Shown one piece after another: positions 1-12,620 of a stretch of 64,000 nt of DNA. The stretch's first letter is position 1. Each line of letters begins with the position of its first letter. The notes beneath the pieces were generated by a model. That model saw only the letters and a list, made by a program, of their open reading frames with translations, was not told the DNA's origin and ran no database searches. The stretch covers positions 15,733,227-15,797,226 of the forward strand of contig JARWKL010000012.1 of assembly GCA_029961685.1 (NCBI GenBank), read 5' to 3'. The DNA is from Aristolochia californica. Lineage: Eukaryota; Streptophyta; Magnoliopsida; Piperales; Aristolochiaceae. The position numbers and the translations under genes were made by a program.

Positions 1-379
1 TTTCTCATTTGGGGATACTAACACTGGAAACTGTTTTCCAGTGGGCACGAACTCATTCACACTAACACCCATTTCGAAGATGAAGTTCATGTAGATGAAT
101 GAAATGAAGATGAAGATGAACTTCAAATTTTATGTTTGTTGACCAACACCCCCCCCCCCCCCCGTAATTTTCATGCTACTCATCTACATTTGATCTATGT
201 CATTAAGTGTATTAGTATGGTGATCATCGTGGTTTAGTCACGACTGTATTGTGATGAAAGTTACAGTGGTTCCATTATTAATATATAAGATGGTTCCATT
301 ATTAATAGTATACAGATGCGTGCCTAAAGAATTTGTGATATAATTGTTTTAGGAATGATATGTAACCCAAGTGGGAGAT
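1..379 (+). mobile_element. 3' internal tail of an LTR element cut by the window edge
   Basis: This stretch ends in a purine-rich tract (about 368-379, AAGTGGGAGAT) placed directly before an LTR, as in Copia elements. It is non-coding as far as I can read, with GAT-rich repeats near 80-120 and a run of 15 C at 149-163. The coding part, if any, lies to the left of the window. Confidence 0.5.
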
Positions 380-818
380 TGTTAAAAAACGTGATTGTAA
401 TTTGGGCAACATATTTATTATTCAATTATATTTACTATTTAATGGAATGGGTCAAAATTAAGGGATCTAATTTTGTTAAACTCATTAAGGAATATGGGCT
501 ATGAATATAGGGAAATTGAGTAGATACCTATGTTGTCTTAATTGGGGAATTATAGGAACCCTATATAAGAAGACACATTATGGTTATGGTTCCCAAGAGA
601 CTAAATCACATACGGTTTTTCTTCTTCTCATCCATTGAGAAACTAAAAAGATTTAGTTAAGAAAGATCACAAAACCAATCAATCATTTGTATCGATTGCA
701 GCATAATTCTGATACAGTAGGTAATCATTTGGAATAGATCCAAGTATTTATCCCGAATCCTAATATTATGGCATAATATAAATTTTGAATTAAAATTTAA
801 GATTACGATTTTCTAACA
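380..818 (+). repeat. Probable 3' LTR of a Copia-type element
   Basis: The segment starts TGTTAAAAAACG directly after a polypurine tract and ends TTTTCTAACA, giving the TG...CA ends of an LTR. It contains a TATA-like CCTATATAAGAAG at about 561. No partner LTR lies inside the window, so the 5-bp target duplication cannot be tested. Confidence 0.55.
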
Positions 819-1800
819 CTCAATCCATTCTTGACCCGTTCCGTCGTGTTCCACACCAAGATACCCGTTAAAAAATCTATGAAGTTGTACTCGATCTTCA
901 ACCCTAGTGTAACATATAAAAACCGGAAGTAATAATGCCCACCCTCTATTGGACGATCAATTGCGGGAGCGAGCGATTGGGCTGTCAGTTTCGAGGGTTG
1001 CTGGTTAATAGGTCCATCAACCGAGAAACACGGCATCGAGTCGTTAAAAGAGATGTACCCCGCAAATCACATTAATCTGTGTTCCAGCGGGAGAGAATGT
1101 GCTTTTGTGTGGCCCTACATTCGTCGTACGTCGGCAGCTAGAGCGAGTACAAATGTAGCGTGACTATTTATGGATACAGGGATGAGATGTTGTCTTTCCC
1201 ACTCCTATGTTTACCTCCACACAAAGACATAGAGGGTAGGGGCTCCTCCCCTACCAATATAGAGACGTAGGGGTCCTCCTGTGTTTAGGGACTTAGTTTT
1301 CTTAGTTAATAATGTTTTTTCTCACAAAATGATAAAATTTGAAGAGAAAAAAAAATAACAAAAAATCTTAATCATTAAAATTTTAAATTTATTATATATT
1401 TTTTTTATTTTTTATTTTCCATATATATCAAACAAGAGAAATTATATTTCTCTTCCATTTTTTCTGTGATTTTTTATAGGCATCCAAACAAGAGAAAAAT
1501 AGTCATTTTCTTTTATTTTCTCTCCACTTTCGGTTGTTTGTCGGTGGTCCAAACACAACCGAAAAGAATTAGTGAAATTTGGGTGAAACAAGTATAGAAA
1601 CAGGCATACGGGAAGGGAGATGGGGTTAACCCACCCAACATTTTGTTTGGGTTCAGGTTTAAGAGGCTGGGTCGTTCTCCAAGTTTTAATTTTGGTTCAA
1701 CAGGGATACATTCTTTTTGCAATTTTCACGCCACGTCTATCCATTACAGAACTGGGGACTATACATTACAGAACTCATGCGCGGGCTGTGAGGCTGACTG
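819..1800. other. Intergenic, upstream of the glucosylceramidase gene
   Basis: No gene recognised. A 77-residue open frame on the minus strand (803-1036) overlaps the LTR end and resembles nothing I know. Positions 1310-1510 are very AT-rich. The promoter of the downstream gene probably lies between 1500 and 1830. Confidence 0.4.
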
Positions 1801-1806
1801 GACTTG

Positions 1807-1876
1807 TATATATAATTCCGCAGCAGGGGAGTCATTTATTCCTACATCAGTGGAAAGTCCACCTCTCTGCGAACTG
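1807..1876 (+). promoter_or_regulatory. Candidate TATA box and untranslated first exon of the glucosylceramidase gene
   Basis: TATATATAA at 1807-1815 is followed at 1871-1878 by GAACTG|GT, a plausible splice donor. The first coding exon at 3451 is preceded by a good acceptor (TTGACAG ending 3443) only 7 bases before the ATG, so an upstream untranslated exon is required. Placing that exon at about 1835-1876 is inference. Confidence 0.35.
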
Positions 1877-3450
1877 GTAGCCTTTTCTGTTTAAAGGTTT
1901 AATTTCTGTTTCTGCTGCCTACTTGTTTCAGTTTTTGTATGCTTTTTCGTGATTAGATCACGGCCGTGTTTTCTCCTTCATAACAGTACTATCATCACTG
2001 GATTATCTGAATTGCTTCTGTACATCGATCATCATTTTGGTTAGTGTATCTTTACATGGAGTGTTCCGGTTTTTTCGACTCAATGACCTATCAAGGATCT
2101 AATCATCTACCGACACGGAAGTTAAAGTGACTGTACTCATAAACTCAAACATGGAACGGAATTGACTTTTACAATTTGGAAATGCAAAGTAATTTGTTGT
2201 ACCCGTTTCTAGTCTTCGCGGACTTTTGACTTTATGGAGATCCTTATTAAAATGTATTTTCCTGGAGATGTGAAATTCAGAACATTTCATGTGTTTAACT
2301 TTGTTGTTTCAATTTTGATTTATTTGAGTTTTTGTGGATTTTGTTATTTGGTTAAGTTTGCAGTTGATGATACTGTTAGGTTCAATAAAATCTCATTGGA
2401 TCAGTTTATCAGATACAGTTTCTGTTACTATATTCATGTTTTACATCTCTTTGATTTCAAATATTATTTGATTACTGTTCGTCAATGCATGAGTTTCTTT
2501 AGATATCGAACATTGAGATGCTAGTGTTCGAGGTTCTTTATTTTCCTCTCACATGGTCTAAGTAATCTCGTTACTGAGGTGTTAGATATTTGCTGCCTCT
2601 TTCTTGTCTATTAATGTATGTTGGGTCTGAGAACTAAGAATCCTTGATGATTTTTCGAATTTTAGTTGATTTCTGCCATGTTGTCTCTCTGATGTAGTCT
2701 TCTCTCTTTTCTCTTTCATTTTTCTTTTCTTTATCTTCAACGAGTAGTAGATCAATTTACAATTCAACAAGAGCAAGTTCATCTAATATTTTTTTTTTTA
2801 ACTGTGAATAGTTCATGTAAATTAGCCGAATAGGTCGTGAACTGAAAATATTGTAAGATACAAAACGTTTATGTACTGTACTTCTTCCACGTTTTATAGG
2901 TTTCTTTTAAATGGAAAGTATTGAGCTGTGATTTATTTGTATTGTCTTAAAATCGATGATAGTTTAATCAAGTTATTTTTATTTTATCATCTCAAGATCG
3001 TAAACTAGAGAACAATTATTCACTAGAACAGTTAATTAACAGAAACTAGTTCTATTACTTATTATTTTCCATTCAAGGACTATTGAACAAAAAGATTTCA
3101 ATTTTTGGACTGTCAGTCAGACATTTAGACTTGTTAAGTTCTACTGAATCAACTTAAATTACCCTAAGAAAACATCATGGTTCTAGTTATTATTTCCTTT
3201 TTCTTTTGAATGACCTATGGTTCATCAATTCGGTGGGTGTTTTAATTAGTTTCCATTTTCCATAATATTAGTATGATGATAGACATTTATTTTCCAGAGG
3301 ATAACAAGCCATTGCTGATGAACATCATGGTAGTGAAGTATCTTGAGTGGATTTTACATCATTAATATTGCATATTGTTAGGATAGTTAGTTTATCAGTT
3401 CATATCTATTTTTCTTGCCTTCACCTTGTGATGAAATTGACAGGACCAAA

Positions 3451-6400
3451 ATGCCGCAAGATGGTTTTTGTTTAGGAGAAAATGTCTCTGAGGTGTCTGA
3501 GCTGGTATGCTTCTTCGGTTATATGGTTAAAAAAGCTAATACTTATTTTCTTTAGGTGCTATGAAAAGCTGCAAGATGCTTCATTATGTTGTTATATTTT
3601 TCATAAAAAATATTTCGGGTCCAAGTTTTCCTAGTTCTATTTGTTTGTTTTCCCTGCCAATAAATATTTTGTTTCAATTTGGACCGAAACAAAAGAGTTG
3701 CCTTATGCAAAATGTACTTGATAATATCAGATGTCAGCTTCATTTCTAAAAAATATGTATATATATCAGATGTCAGCTTTCTACGTCTTACTTTATGTGT
3801 TTTATGTTATATTTGAGATTTTGTGGTTGATTTTCATGGTTCTATTCCATGGTAAAGTTCCAATAAAACCAAGTAATCTACCTTTCATCATGTCTCTGAA
3901 ACCAATTGACTGGCATCTCATCTTCAAGTTTAAAATCCTTAGCCAGATCTCTTCTGGTTTCTTCTGTTTAATCCATGTTGTTTTTGGCCCTAGATGTGCT
4001 CAGAAAATCTAAGTAACTTTCTCAGCTTATCCTCTTGTCTGGATTTCATATAGTTTTGGCTGCATGCTTATAGGAATTTTCTGGTTAGTCTACTTTTTAT
4101 TGGACAACAACTTAAAACAGTTCATAAACCAACTAAGCATAGTTGCTATTAAAACTACATGAGATGGTAAACTTTGTAATTTTAAGCCAGGTGTGCTTCA
4201 ATTTGTATATCATGCTCTTTTCACCAATTCCTAAAGACTGCAGTTTCTAAACTGATTCTTTGTTTCATTCTTCCTAGGATAAAGTGGATCCTGGAATGCC
4301 TGCTCAAATGACTTGGTCGAGGAAAATAAACAGTGAGGGAAATGTTCCTATAGAATTTACACCAAAAATGCGTGAGATGCTACATATGGTACTTTTCCTT
4401 CCAAAGATGTGTTTTTTGTTGGCTTATTTGGACAATATTACCAGGTGAACCATTATGTATCAAAATAAATAGTAGTTGATTGTAGATTTATCTGTGCTTC
4501 AAAAGCTACTTGCATCTTTGCCTCTCTAAATGCATGTGCTCCTGTACTCTGATTATGCTACCAATGGTTGTGTATATACTGACACTATTAGACAGTTGTC
4601 AGTAGTCTAAACTGACACTTTTGGAAATCTAACTTTTCAAGGCTCCGATTGGTCTTCGTTTGTTGCGCTATATCAAAAGAGAAGCAGCTAAGGGAAGGGT
4701 GAGCTTGTTTTTCTCTGCATGTCTCATTTGTACTTCGTAACAAATTTATGTCTGTAGTTTTGGATAATTTTAGATAAACACTCAAATCTTTCTCTGTGTC
4801 ATTTTTAGCCTCCTATAATGGATCCCTTTCATAAGCGTATCAACAGAACATCAAATCATGGCATTCCCTTGGGTGGCATAGGGTAGGCCTTTTTCCCCAT
4901 CTCTAACATGCCATGTTTGGTTTCTCTTGATATTTGTTCTTTATAGATAATACATTTTCAACTTATAGTGCAGGAAGTATTGGCAGAAGCTATAAAGGCG
5001 AATTTCAGCGTTGGCAACTATTTCCGGAAATGTGCAATGATGGGCCAGTCATTGCAAATCAATTTTCAGTGAGTTTATGTTTCAAAGATAATATTGCTAG
5101 ACATTTTTTCCATAAGAATATTGTAATTGTTAAAAGTGCTCCCAAGTTTCTGAAGTTTGGTTGTCAGTAATCTTATTGACTTCCTAAAGTCTATGAACAG
5201 AAAGTAATGGAGCTCATCTTCTTCATCAGATCTTAGCCTGTCAACTTGCACCATCCCTTTCTCTGTCTTTTCTTTTTATCATTTGGAAGCTATCTATGTG
5301 CACTGAGAAAGAGAACCACCTAGTGAAAGAGAAACTAAATCAATTCAAAAGGTAACCCACAACCATGAGGTGAAGCCCTTTATGTGATAGTTTCAGTAAA
5401 TTAGATTGTATAACACCTAATATTTTGAACAAAATCTATGTTTGTACTGATGTTAACTTTATGACACCTTATATAACTTAAAACTGTTCCTTGAAACATG
5501 AAATGGTAGCCTCTTGGGAGGTAATTCACTTTCTCTCGTTTTAGGCTTGAGAGGGAGAAGTGACTTCCATCCCATCTTCCCACACTACACTGACATTTTC
5601 TTGGCCAACTCTCTGCCTTTACTTGTTATCTCCTTGATAAAATGTTGATTCTGTTTTGACCAAGTTGTTTGCACTTAGTCTGCATGCATTTAAAATCTGT
5701 TCAATTACAGAGAATGAGAATTCATTTGTTTGGCTTTCTCTTGAACCAACTTTGGTAGTTATTGACAGCTCATATAAACAATAAATACTTAAAAATGATC
5801 CTCTCCTGCTTCAGAGCTCATGCACGTTTGAGGTGTACCAAGAAGGTTGGGATTGCTCAGTTGAAAATGGAGTTGGACTGAACATGTCTGATAGAAAGCA
5901 TTTTTAGTTCAGGGATCTATACTTCATATATAGGAAGAAACTACAACTTTCAAAACTCTGTTTTTAATTTGGATCCAAGTCCAGCCCAAAATGACTAGCC
6001 AATGTTAGAAACACTTTTTCCCACCAACAGCCACAGGATTTTTTCTGATTTTATGTGGATTCCCTCTAACACTCCTCATGTCTGGATTCTAACATATAAA
6101 CAATGGGCCTTGGAGGCTGAGACATGGACAATAGGAACACAGTACAAACTAAATTGGGCATGAACTAGGCTCAAAATAACATGTGCACTCTTTTATACCA
6201 TGCTAAAGTTGGGTCAAGGTCCATTCCAAGAATGACTAACCAAAGTTAGGAGGCCTATTCCTAACTTATAATTACAAGATTTTTCTTGATTTTAACCGAT
6301 GTGATATTCTTCCCGTAAGACACCCAAAGCCTAGTTGTGGGATACACCATAGTAGAAAGAAATATAGAAATACATCTACCTTTAATATTTTCTCTTTGTG

Positions 6401-9264
6401 CTCTGCTGTATGCGGCCTTTTGATGAGACACCATATCTGTGAGTTCTTATTATTTGATGGAACCTTTTGTCCAGGTATTTATCTCACGCTCAAATGGTAA
6501 AAAGTATTCAACCGTTTTGTCACCAGGAAAACCAGAAATTCTCAGGTATAAATACTTCTAGATTGTTGAGCTTTCCAGCATTCTCATACTCGTGGAAATT
6601 AACTGACTTGTAAATGAGAATACAGGTAAAAAGTACTCATTCTGATATCTGGTGATCTCACTACCCTATCAAATAAATCTAACTCAAAATTCTATGTATA
6701 CACAGAGATAGTTCCATTTCTGGTATTGGTTCTTGGGATTGGAATCTCAGTGGGGAAACTTCCACCTATCATGCTTTATTTCCAAGGGCCTGGACTGTCT
6801 ATGATGGTACTTGTGCAGTGAAAATAGCAGGAGCATTTTTTTCCTTGACTGAATATTTCTTCAAGTGGATTCTCATCGTACTTATGTTATTATTACAGGT
6901 GAACCAGATCCAGAACTTAAAATAGTCTGTCGTCAGCTTTCACCATTTATTCCCCATAATTATCAGCAGAGCAGCTTACCTGTCTCAGTATTTACATTCA
7001 CTGTAGGAAGTGCTTATAAAACCTTTACTCCTAGATGCCTTTTGCATTTCTTTCTGTTTGGCACTGTTTTACTTAAGCAATTTTGATGAACTTTTCAGCT
7101 TACCAATTCAGGTTCCTTAGCAGCAGATGTCACCTTGCTTTTCACATGGGCTGTAAGTGAGATGTTTTAATTGGACTCTTTATCTTGTTTTTCCCCTTTA
7201 TTTAAATGATAACCATATTTTTATTGCTCTTATTGGTGCAATTTAACTCATCGTGATTGTAGCCTTTGCTATTCATTCCTTATCTTGTATTCTCCCATTT
7301 GATCCATGCAGAATTCTATTGGTGGGAATTCAGAATTTTCCGGTGACCATTCCAATTCAAAATTCATGTAAGAGTTCAGCATTGAGTTATCCGTACCAAA
7401 TCTAAGTTGGGAATGGAACACTATCAGAATGATCTGCTTTTATTTCTTCCGAGTTGTATTTAATATACAAGTCAAATATAGGGAAACTGATGGGATTCGT
7501 GGAGTTCTTCTACATCACATGTAAGGTCCTTTTGATTTAATTACATTCCCAATTCACAAACTTGATTTGTTAGTAAGTTGAGCATTTGTTACTGGGCATG
7601 ACTTAAATATGTCTATTTAGGGCTACACAAGGGTCGCCCCCTGTAACATTTGCCATAGCAGCACAAGAGACACAAGATGTTACAATCTCTGAATGCACTA
7701 GCTTCTCAATCTCAGGGGATTCTCCTAGTTTCTCAGCAAGGGAGATGTGGCATGAGATCAAAGAGGTTGGATACATCCATTGACATTATAGATGTGTGTG
7801 ACATTGATGGCATGCATTATTTTCTTCCTGCCGATAGAGATTCAAGAATGCATTATTTTTGCTCTAATATTGAAGCAAGAATGTGTGTGTCCAGGATGCC
7901 CTCCTGCATGAGAATCTGTATATTGTAGTTTAAATAAACTTATAAATTGTTAAATTTTATCTCTAAAATCATATTTTTCTATATAAATCGATAACTCAGA
8001 AGTGTTTGCATATCCTAGCTCAGTATCGAGAACTCTGTTGTAAGGAGTAAAGGATTAATCCCCAGTGGAATTGTTTCTATGATCTCAAGACACCTCAGCT
8101 GGTATAAAAATGTGTAAAAAAAGGAAAAAACCAAAAAGATTGAACTGCATAAGTTACTAGCATATAGGGATAGCATGGCCTACAACTGGAGAGTATGTTT
8201 GCCTAATGGTTTTAAAAGTCTTCCTGTAGTATGTTATTGATCATAATGTGCGGCAGAGTTTTTATGTGAGCCATCAAAGTAGTAGATTCTGTAGGTTGAT
8301 TTGATTTCCTAAATGCAGAATTTTATCCTTTGATTGCTGGTGGTGTAAAGAGCATAAAGTATATGGCCAGCATGCACTTTCTTATTAAGGCGGTAGCTAG
8401 GGGTAGTCCCTGGTTTTCTACAGTTCCATTTTCAATTTGGTTTCGCAGATTTTGATGTTCCATTTCATTTTCCCTAGCATGGATCCTTTGATCGCCTTGA
8501 CTTGGATGAAGCACTGATGCCATCAAGGCCGGAATCATCAATTGGAGCAGCTATAACAGCTTTCGTCTCTGTTCCACCTTGCGCATCCCGTACAGTTACT
8601 TTTTCCTTAGCTTGGGCCTCTCCTGAAGTAAAGTTCCCTAGTGGAAAGATTTATAACAGGTAAACTTCCAAAAATTATTTGAAAGAATTTCTTAAGTAAT
8701 GCACCCACTTGAGAAAATTGCTTACATAATGCACACATTGATGATACCAAATATGTAATGCAGGCGGTATACAAAATTTTATGGGACCCGAGGTGATGCA
8801 GCTGCTCAGCTTGTTCATGATGCTATTCTTGGTAACCTAGATTCCAAAGCACACTATGTAAACTGCCTAACATGAATAGATGTTTTTATTTACATACCAG
8901 TTATTGATTGAACTTTCTAGGTTGATTTTCTGTAACTGCTTCTGTAGATAATCCATCTTCTTTTGATGAATAACAGAACATGGCCAGTGGGAGTCAATGA
9001 TTGAAAAATGGCAAAAACCTATTTTAGAAGACAAGATACTTCCAGAATGGCAAGCTTTTAATATTTTTCTGCTTGTTTTCTGCTGGTCTTCATGCAGGAG
9101 TACTTTAAGTTTATTTTTAATTAATTTTATTGTTTTAATGTTGGGTCTGTGCAGGTATCGTATCACTCTATTCAATGAGCTTTATTTTCTTAATGCTGGA
9201 GGAACCATTTGGACTGGTACGTGGAAAACTCAGTATCTACTTTCTCGAACAAAGTATATGTGCC

Positions 9265-9300
<36 letters not shown>

Positions 9301-11804
9301 GCAGCTGTTAAAGTCTCACTTTGGGTCACTACTATTTGTTAATGTTTAACCAGTGATTTGCACCTGAAAGCTTTCCTGTGAATTTTAGTTACAAAGGTTT
9401 TTTTTTTTTTTTTTACAGATGGTTCTCCTCCAACTCAGAATCTAGTATCTATTGGGGAAAGAAAATTTTCACTTAATAACTCCATGTCGGATTATAAACA
9501 GTTCAACAATTTAGTCATTCACAATGACACTGCAATAGACATTCTTGATAAGATGGCATCTATGCTAGAGCAAATGCATAGTCCTATCACATCAAAGTCT
9601 GCTAGTGGAACATATTTGCTCCAAAAAGGAGAAGAGAATATTGGCCAATTCCTCTATCTTGAAGGGATCGAGTATCGCATGTGGAACACTTATGATGTAC
9701 ATTTCTACTCATCATTCGCGCTGATTATGCTCTTCCCAAAACTCGAATTGAGCATCCAAAGAGACTTTGTTGCTGCTGTGATGATGCATGATCCGGAGAA
9801 AATTCAGCTCTTATCTGATGGCAAGTGGGTTCCCAGGAAGGTTCTTGGGGCTGTTCCTCATGACATTGGTCATAATGACCCTTGGTTTGAAGTAAATGCT
9901 TATAACCTGCACAATACAGACCGCTGGAAAGATTTAAACCCAAAATTTGTTCTCCAGATTTACAGAGACATAATTTCTACCGGGGATAAGTCATTTATGA
10001 AGGCTGCTTGGCCTGCAGTTTATATGGCCATGGCTTATATGGACCAGTTTGACAAAGATAAGGATGGAATGATTGAGAACGAAGGCTTTCCTGATCAGAC
10101 TTATGATGTTTGGGAGGTGACTGGTGTGAGTGCATATACAGGAGGACTATGGTTGGCCGCTCTGCAAGCTGCTTCAGCCATTGCTGGTGAAGTCGGTGAC
10201 AAGGCTTCAGAGGATTTCTTCTGGAACAGATTTCAGAAGGCAAAGGTCGTTTATGACAAGTTGTGGAATGGGTCTTACTTCAATTATGATAGTAGTAGTA
10301 GCAATACGAGCTCTTCTATTCAGGCTGATCAACTCGCTGGACAGTGGTGAGTCTAACCCTGTTTCTATCTGGTACATAGCAACATATTGTGGCTAGCTGA
10401 TGACTGACCTGCCTTACAGGTATGCTAGAGCATGTGGTCTTTCACCCATTGTTGACAAAGAAAAAGCCCAAAGTGCCCTTAAGAAGGTCTTCAATTTTAA
10501 TGTATTAAAGGTGAAGGATGGAAAAAGAGGAGCAGTGAATGGGATGAGACCTGATGGCCAGGTTGATATGAGTGGAATGCAGTCCAGAGAGATATGGTCA
10601 GGAGTTACTTATTCTGTTGCAGCAGGTATGATACATGAAGGAATGAGAGAGACAGCTTTTAAAACTGCCCGTGGTGTTTATGATGCTGCCTGGTCTGAAG
10701 AAGGTCTCGGGTGAGTTCAGCTCTTGCTCTTCTCTTTCCATTTTTCATGTGAAACTTCATGAATGGGAGATTAAACTCTTGAGCAACAAATCGATTTTGC
10801 CCGTGGAAAATTCAGTCATGTGCAGTGCTATAACAAAATTTAGCTTGCTATTGTATGATCATTGCATAAAATTTAATTTAAACACCACGGTTGCCTTTCT
10901 GTATACGTTCTTAAAACAATCGTTAAGGTAGACATTACACAATAATGTTAAGTTGGGTCCAAGGCCCATCCCAAAATGACTAGCCAACTTAGGAAGTCTA
11001 TTTCCCAACTAATAAACTCAAAGATATTTGTACTTACTAATCCATGTGAGACTGTTCCTTAACACTCCCCCCTCATGTATAGGTCCTCTTTTATGGCTTT
11101 ACAAGTGGATAATTTGGGTGTAGGCCCACATATGAGTACTTGCTCTGATACCGTATTAAGTTGGGTCCAAAGCCCATCCCAAAATGATTAGCCAACGTAT
11201 GAAGCCTATTTCCCAACTAATAAACTAAAGATTTTTTTACTCACTAATCCATGTGGGATTATTCTTTAACACTCTTTTTTACGTGTAAGCCCTCTTTTGT
11301 GGTTGTACAAATAAATAATTTAGGTGTAGGCCCTCTAATACAAATTGAAAACTATGACAAAATGCAATTATATTGTTAGATTTTATCATGCCATAGTTAT
11401 TGCTTTTGCATTGTTTTTGAAAGAATGTATTTCTGACTAATAAATCAATGAGAGAGTTATATACAGTACGAAACCACCACACAATTGTAGCCTGAACTGA
11501 GAATAGAGAATGTTGTTGCTGCCAATACAGGTATTCTTTCCAAACTCCTGAAGGTTGGAACACTGATGATGAGTATAGATCTCTTTGTTATATGCGTCCT
11601 CTTGCTATCTGGGCGATGCAGTGGGCTCTTTCACCACCTAAGCTCTTCAAGGAAGAGAGAGCTTTAAATAGCAAAGAAAGTTCTCATCTCAACAACCTGG
11701 CAGGATTTACAAAAGTTGCCCAGCTTCTCAAATTGCCTAAAGATTCGGCTTCAACTAGCGTGTTTCAAATGATTTACGACTTCATGTGCAGGAGAGGAAA
11801 ATGA
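3451..11804 (+). CDS. Non-lysosomal glucosylceramidase, GH116 (GBA2 type), 19 coding exons
   Basis: GBA2-type enzymes hydrolyse glucosylceramide to glucose and ceramide, normally at the cytosolic face of membranes. Coding exons: 3451-3504, 4278-4388, 4642-4698, 4809-4882, 4969-5068, 6475-6545, 6706-6806, 6899-7002, 7099-7152, 7312-7367, 7482-7520, 7621-7765, 8478-8659, 8764-8831, 8977-9049, 9155-9216, 9419-10346, 10420-10710, 11531-11804. Together they give 2844 nt, or 947 aa plus stop, with every phase matching and no frame break; plant family members have about this length. The N-terminal GBA2 domain carries the [15 protein letters not shown] motif (from exon 4-5). The catalytic (alpha/alpha)6 domain begins near residue 450. 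By alignment from memory with human GBA2 (E527, D677), the nucleophile is E532 in FLYLEG and the acid/base D680 in PDQTYD. No signal peptide is evident. All introns are GT-AG except the one after exon 15, which is GC-AG. TRIM elements sit in introns 5 and 18. Confidence 0.93.
5962..6322 (-). mobile_element. Decayed TRIM retrotransposon in intron 5 of the glucosylceramidase gene
   Basis: Two diverged terminal repeats (about 5962-6071 and 6201-6322) share the block CCCAAAATGACTAGCCAA or close variants of it, and flank a 129-bp spacer. Next to the second repeat is ATACCA, the reverse of a TGGTAT primer-binding site, which sets the minus orientation. It belongs to the same family as 10946-11333 and 51041-51372. 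No target duplication survives. Confidence 0.6.
9050..9154 (+). other. GC-AG intron in the glucosylceramidase gene
   Basis: Exon 15 ends ...CCAGAATG and the intron starts GCAAGC, ending TGTGCAG. Only this GC donor keeps the frame: it joins TG with G to give the Trp of the PEWYR motif conserved in the family. GC donors are a minor class in plants and usually have a strong flanking match, as here. Confidence 0.8.
9267..9300. repeat. (AT)n microsatellite in an intron
   Basis: An alternating AT run broken once by a C (TATATACATATA) lies between exons 16 and 17 of the glucosylceramidase gene. Confidence 0.9.
10946..11333 (-). mobile_element. Multimeric TRIM retrotransposon in intron 18 of the glucosylceramidase gene
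   Basis: Two terminal repeats of about 118 bp (10946-11064 and 11154-11271) begin TGTTAAGTTGGG or TATTAAGTTGGG and end TTAACA. Between them lies an 89-bp spacer ending in GCTCTGATACC, the reverse of the Met-tRNA primer-binding site. A second, partial spacer follows the right repeat (11272-11333: CCTCTTTTGTGG, AATAATTTAGGTGTAGGCCC). The order is therefore repeat-spacer-repeat-spacer, a tandem TRIM multimer lacking its third terminal repeat. There is no coding capacity. Confidence 0.8.
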
Positions 11805-12620
11805 TCCAAGTGGAGGTTCGGGAAACGGCACAAGAAAAATTGGAAGCTCGAATAAATTGTTTGAAGGAAAGCTTCAAAATCCTCATTATTTTCACCGATG
11901 ATAGAGAATTCACCAAATGCAAAAGAGAAACATTGGAATTAAAATCGATTTTTATGTACTATATTAAAAGGTCGTTGAACAAACGTTTATATTGTGAAAA
12001 ATGTAGAGATTCAGTCGGTGATTTACATATGGAAAACAGTATTTGACTTGCCTAGAGAAATAAGTGAATTTGGCCAAAAAAATAAAAAATGCTGATTTAG
12101 AAATATTAAATGCCATTTCCTTCCATTAAAAGTGGTAGACATAAATAACATCTTAACATGTCATCTTCTTATCTGTCGTTTACCGGGAGGCCTATTTTTG
12201 AACATACCATCTCTACTGTTGCTACGCTGAATTACCCACCATTTGTCTAAATGAAGGTACATGGTAGAATTTATAAACAATGCAACTTATGTGCTTCTAA
12301 AATCTAATTGTTAGTAATATAGTATCCTTGTTTAAAAAACAAAGACTAGTTTGCAAAAGAGAATGAGCTCGGATAGCATTTTGCTCCATGGCACTTCGCA
12401 ATTCCTGTCGATAAAAACAAACAACTCATGTTTAAGCTTATTTGTTCAAAATCCTCTTAACCCATCGGCCAGCCTTCGGTTGAGGTATAAGACCTATGGA
12501 AAAACAAGGCAGGAAGTTCATGTTGGGCGCAAGATGCTCATGAAGGTAATTTTGATAAAAACAAAAACTCAAGTTACTAATGAAGTGGATTAATATTGAT
12601 CAGCATTTCAAAAATCACTA
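11805..12620. other. 3' flank of the glucosylceramidase gene
   Basis: AATAAA at 11851, 47 bases after the stop, is a candidate poly(A) signal. Nothing else is recognised; open frames here are short and have no family resemblance. Confidence 0.4.

Noticed and set aside
803..1036. 77-residue minus-strand frame near the left edge
   Set aside because: It overlaps an LTR boundary, lacks any family resemblance I know, and has no splice or promoter context.
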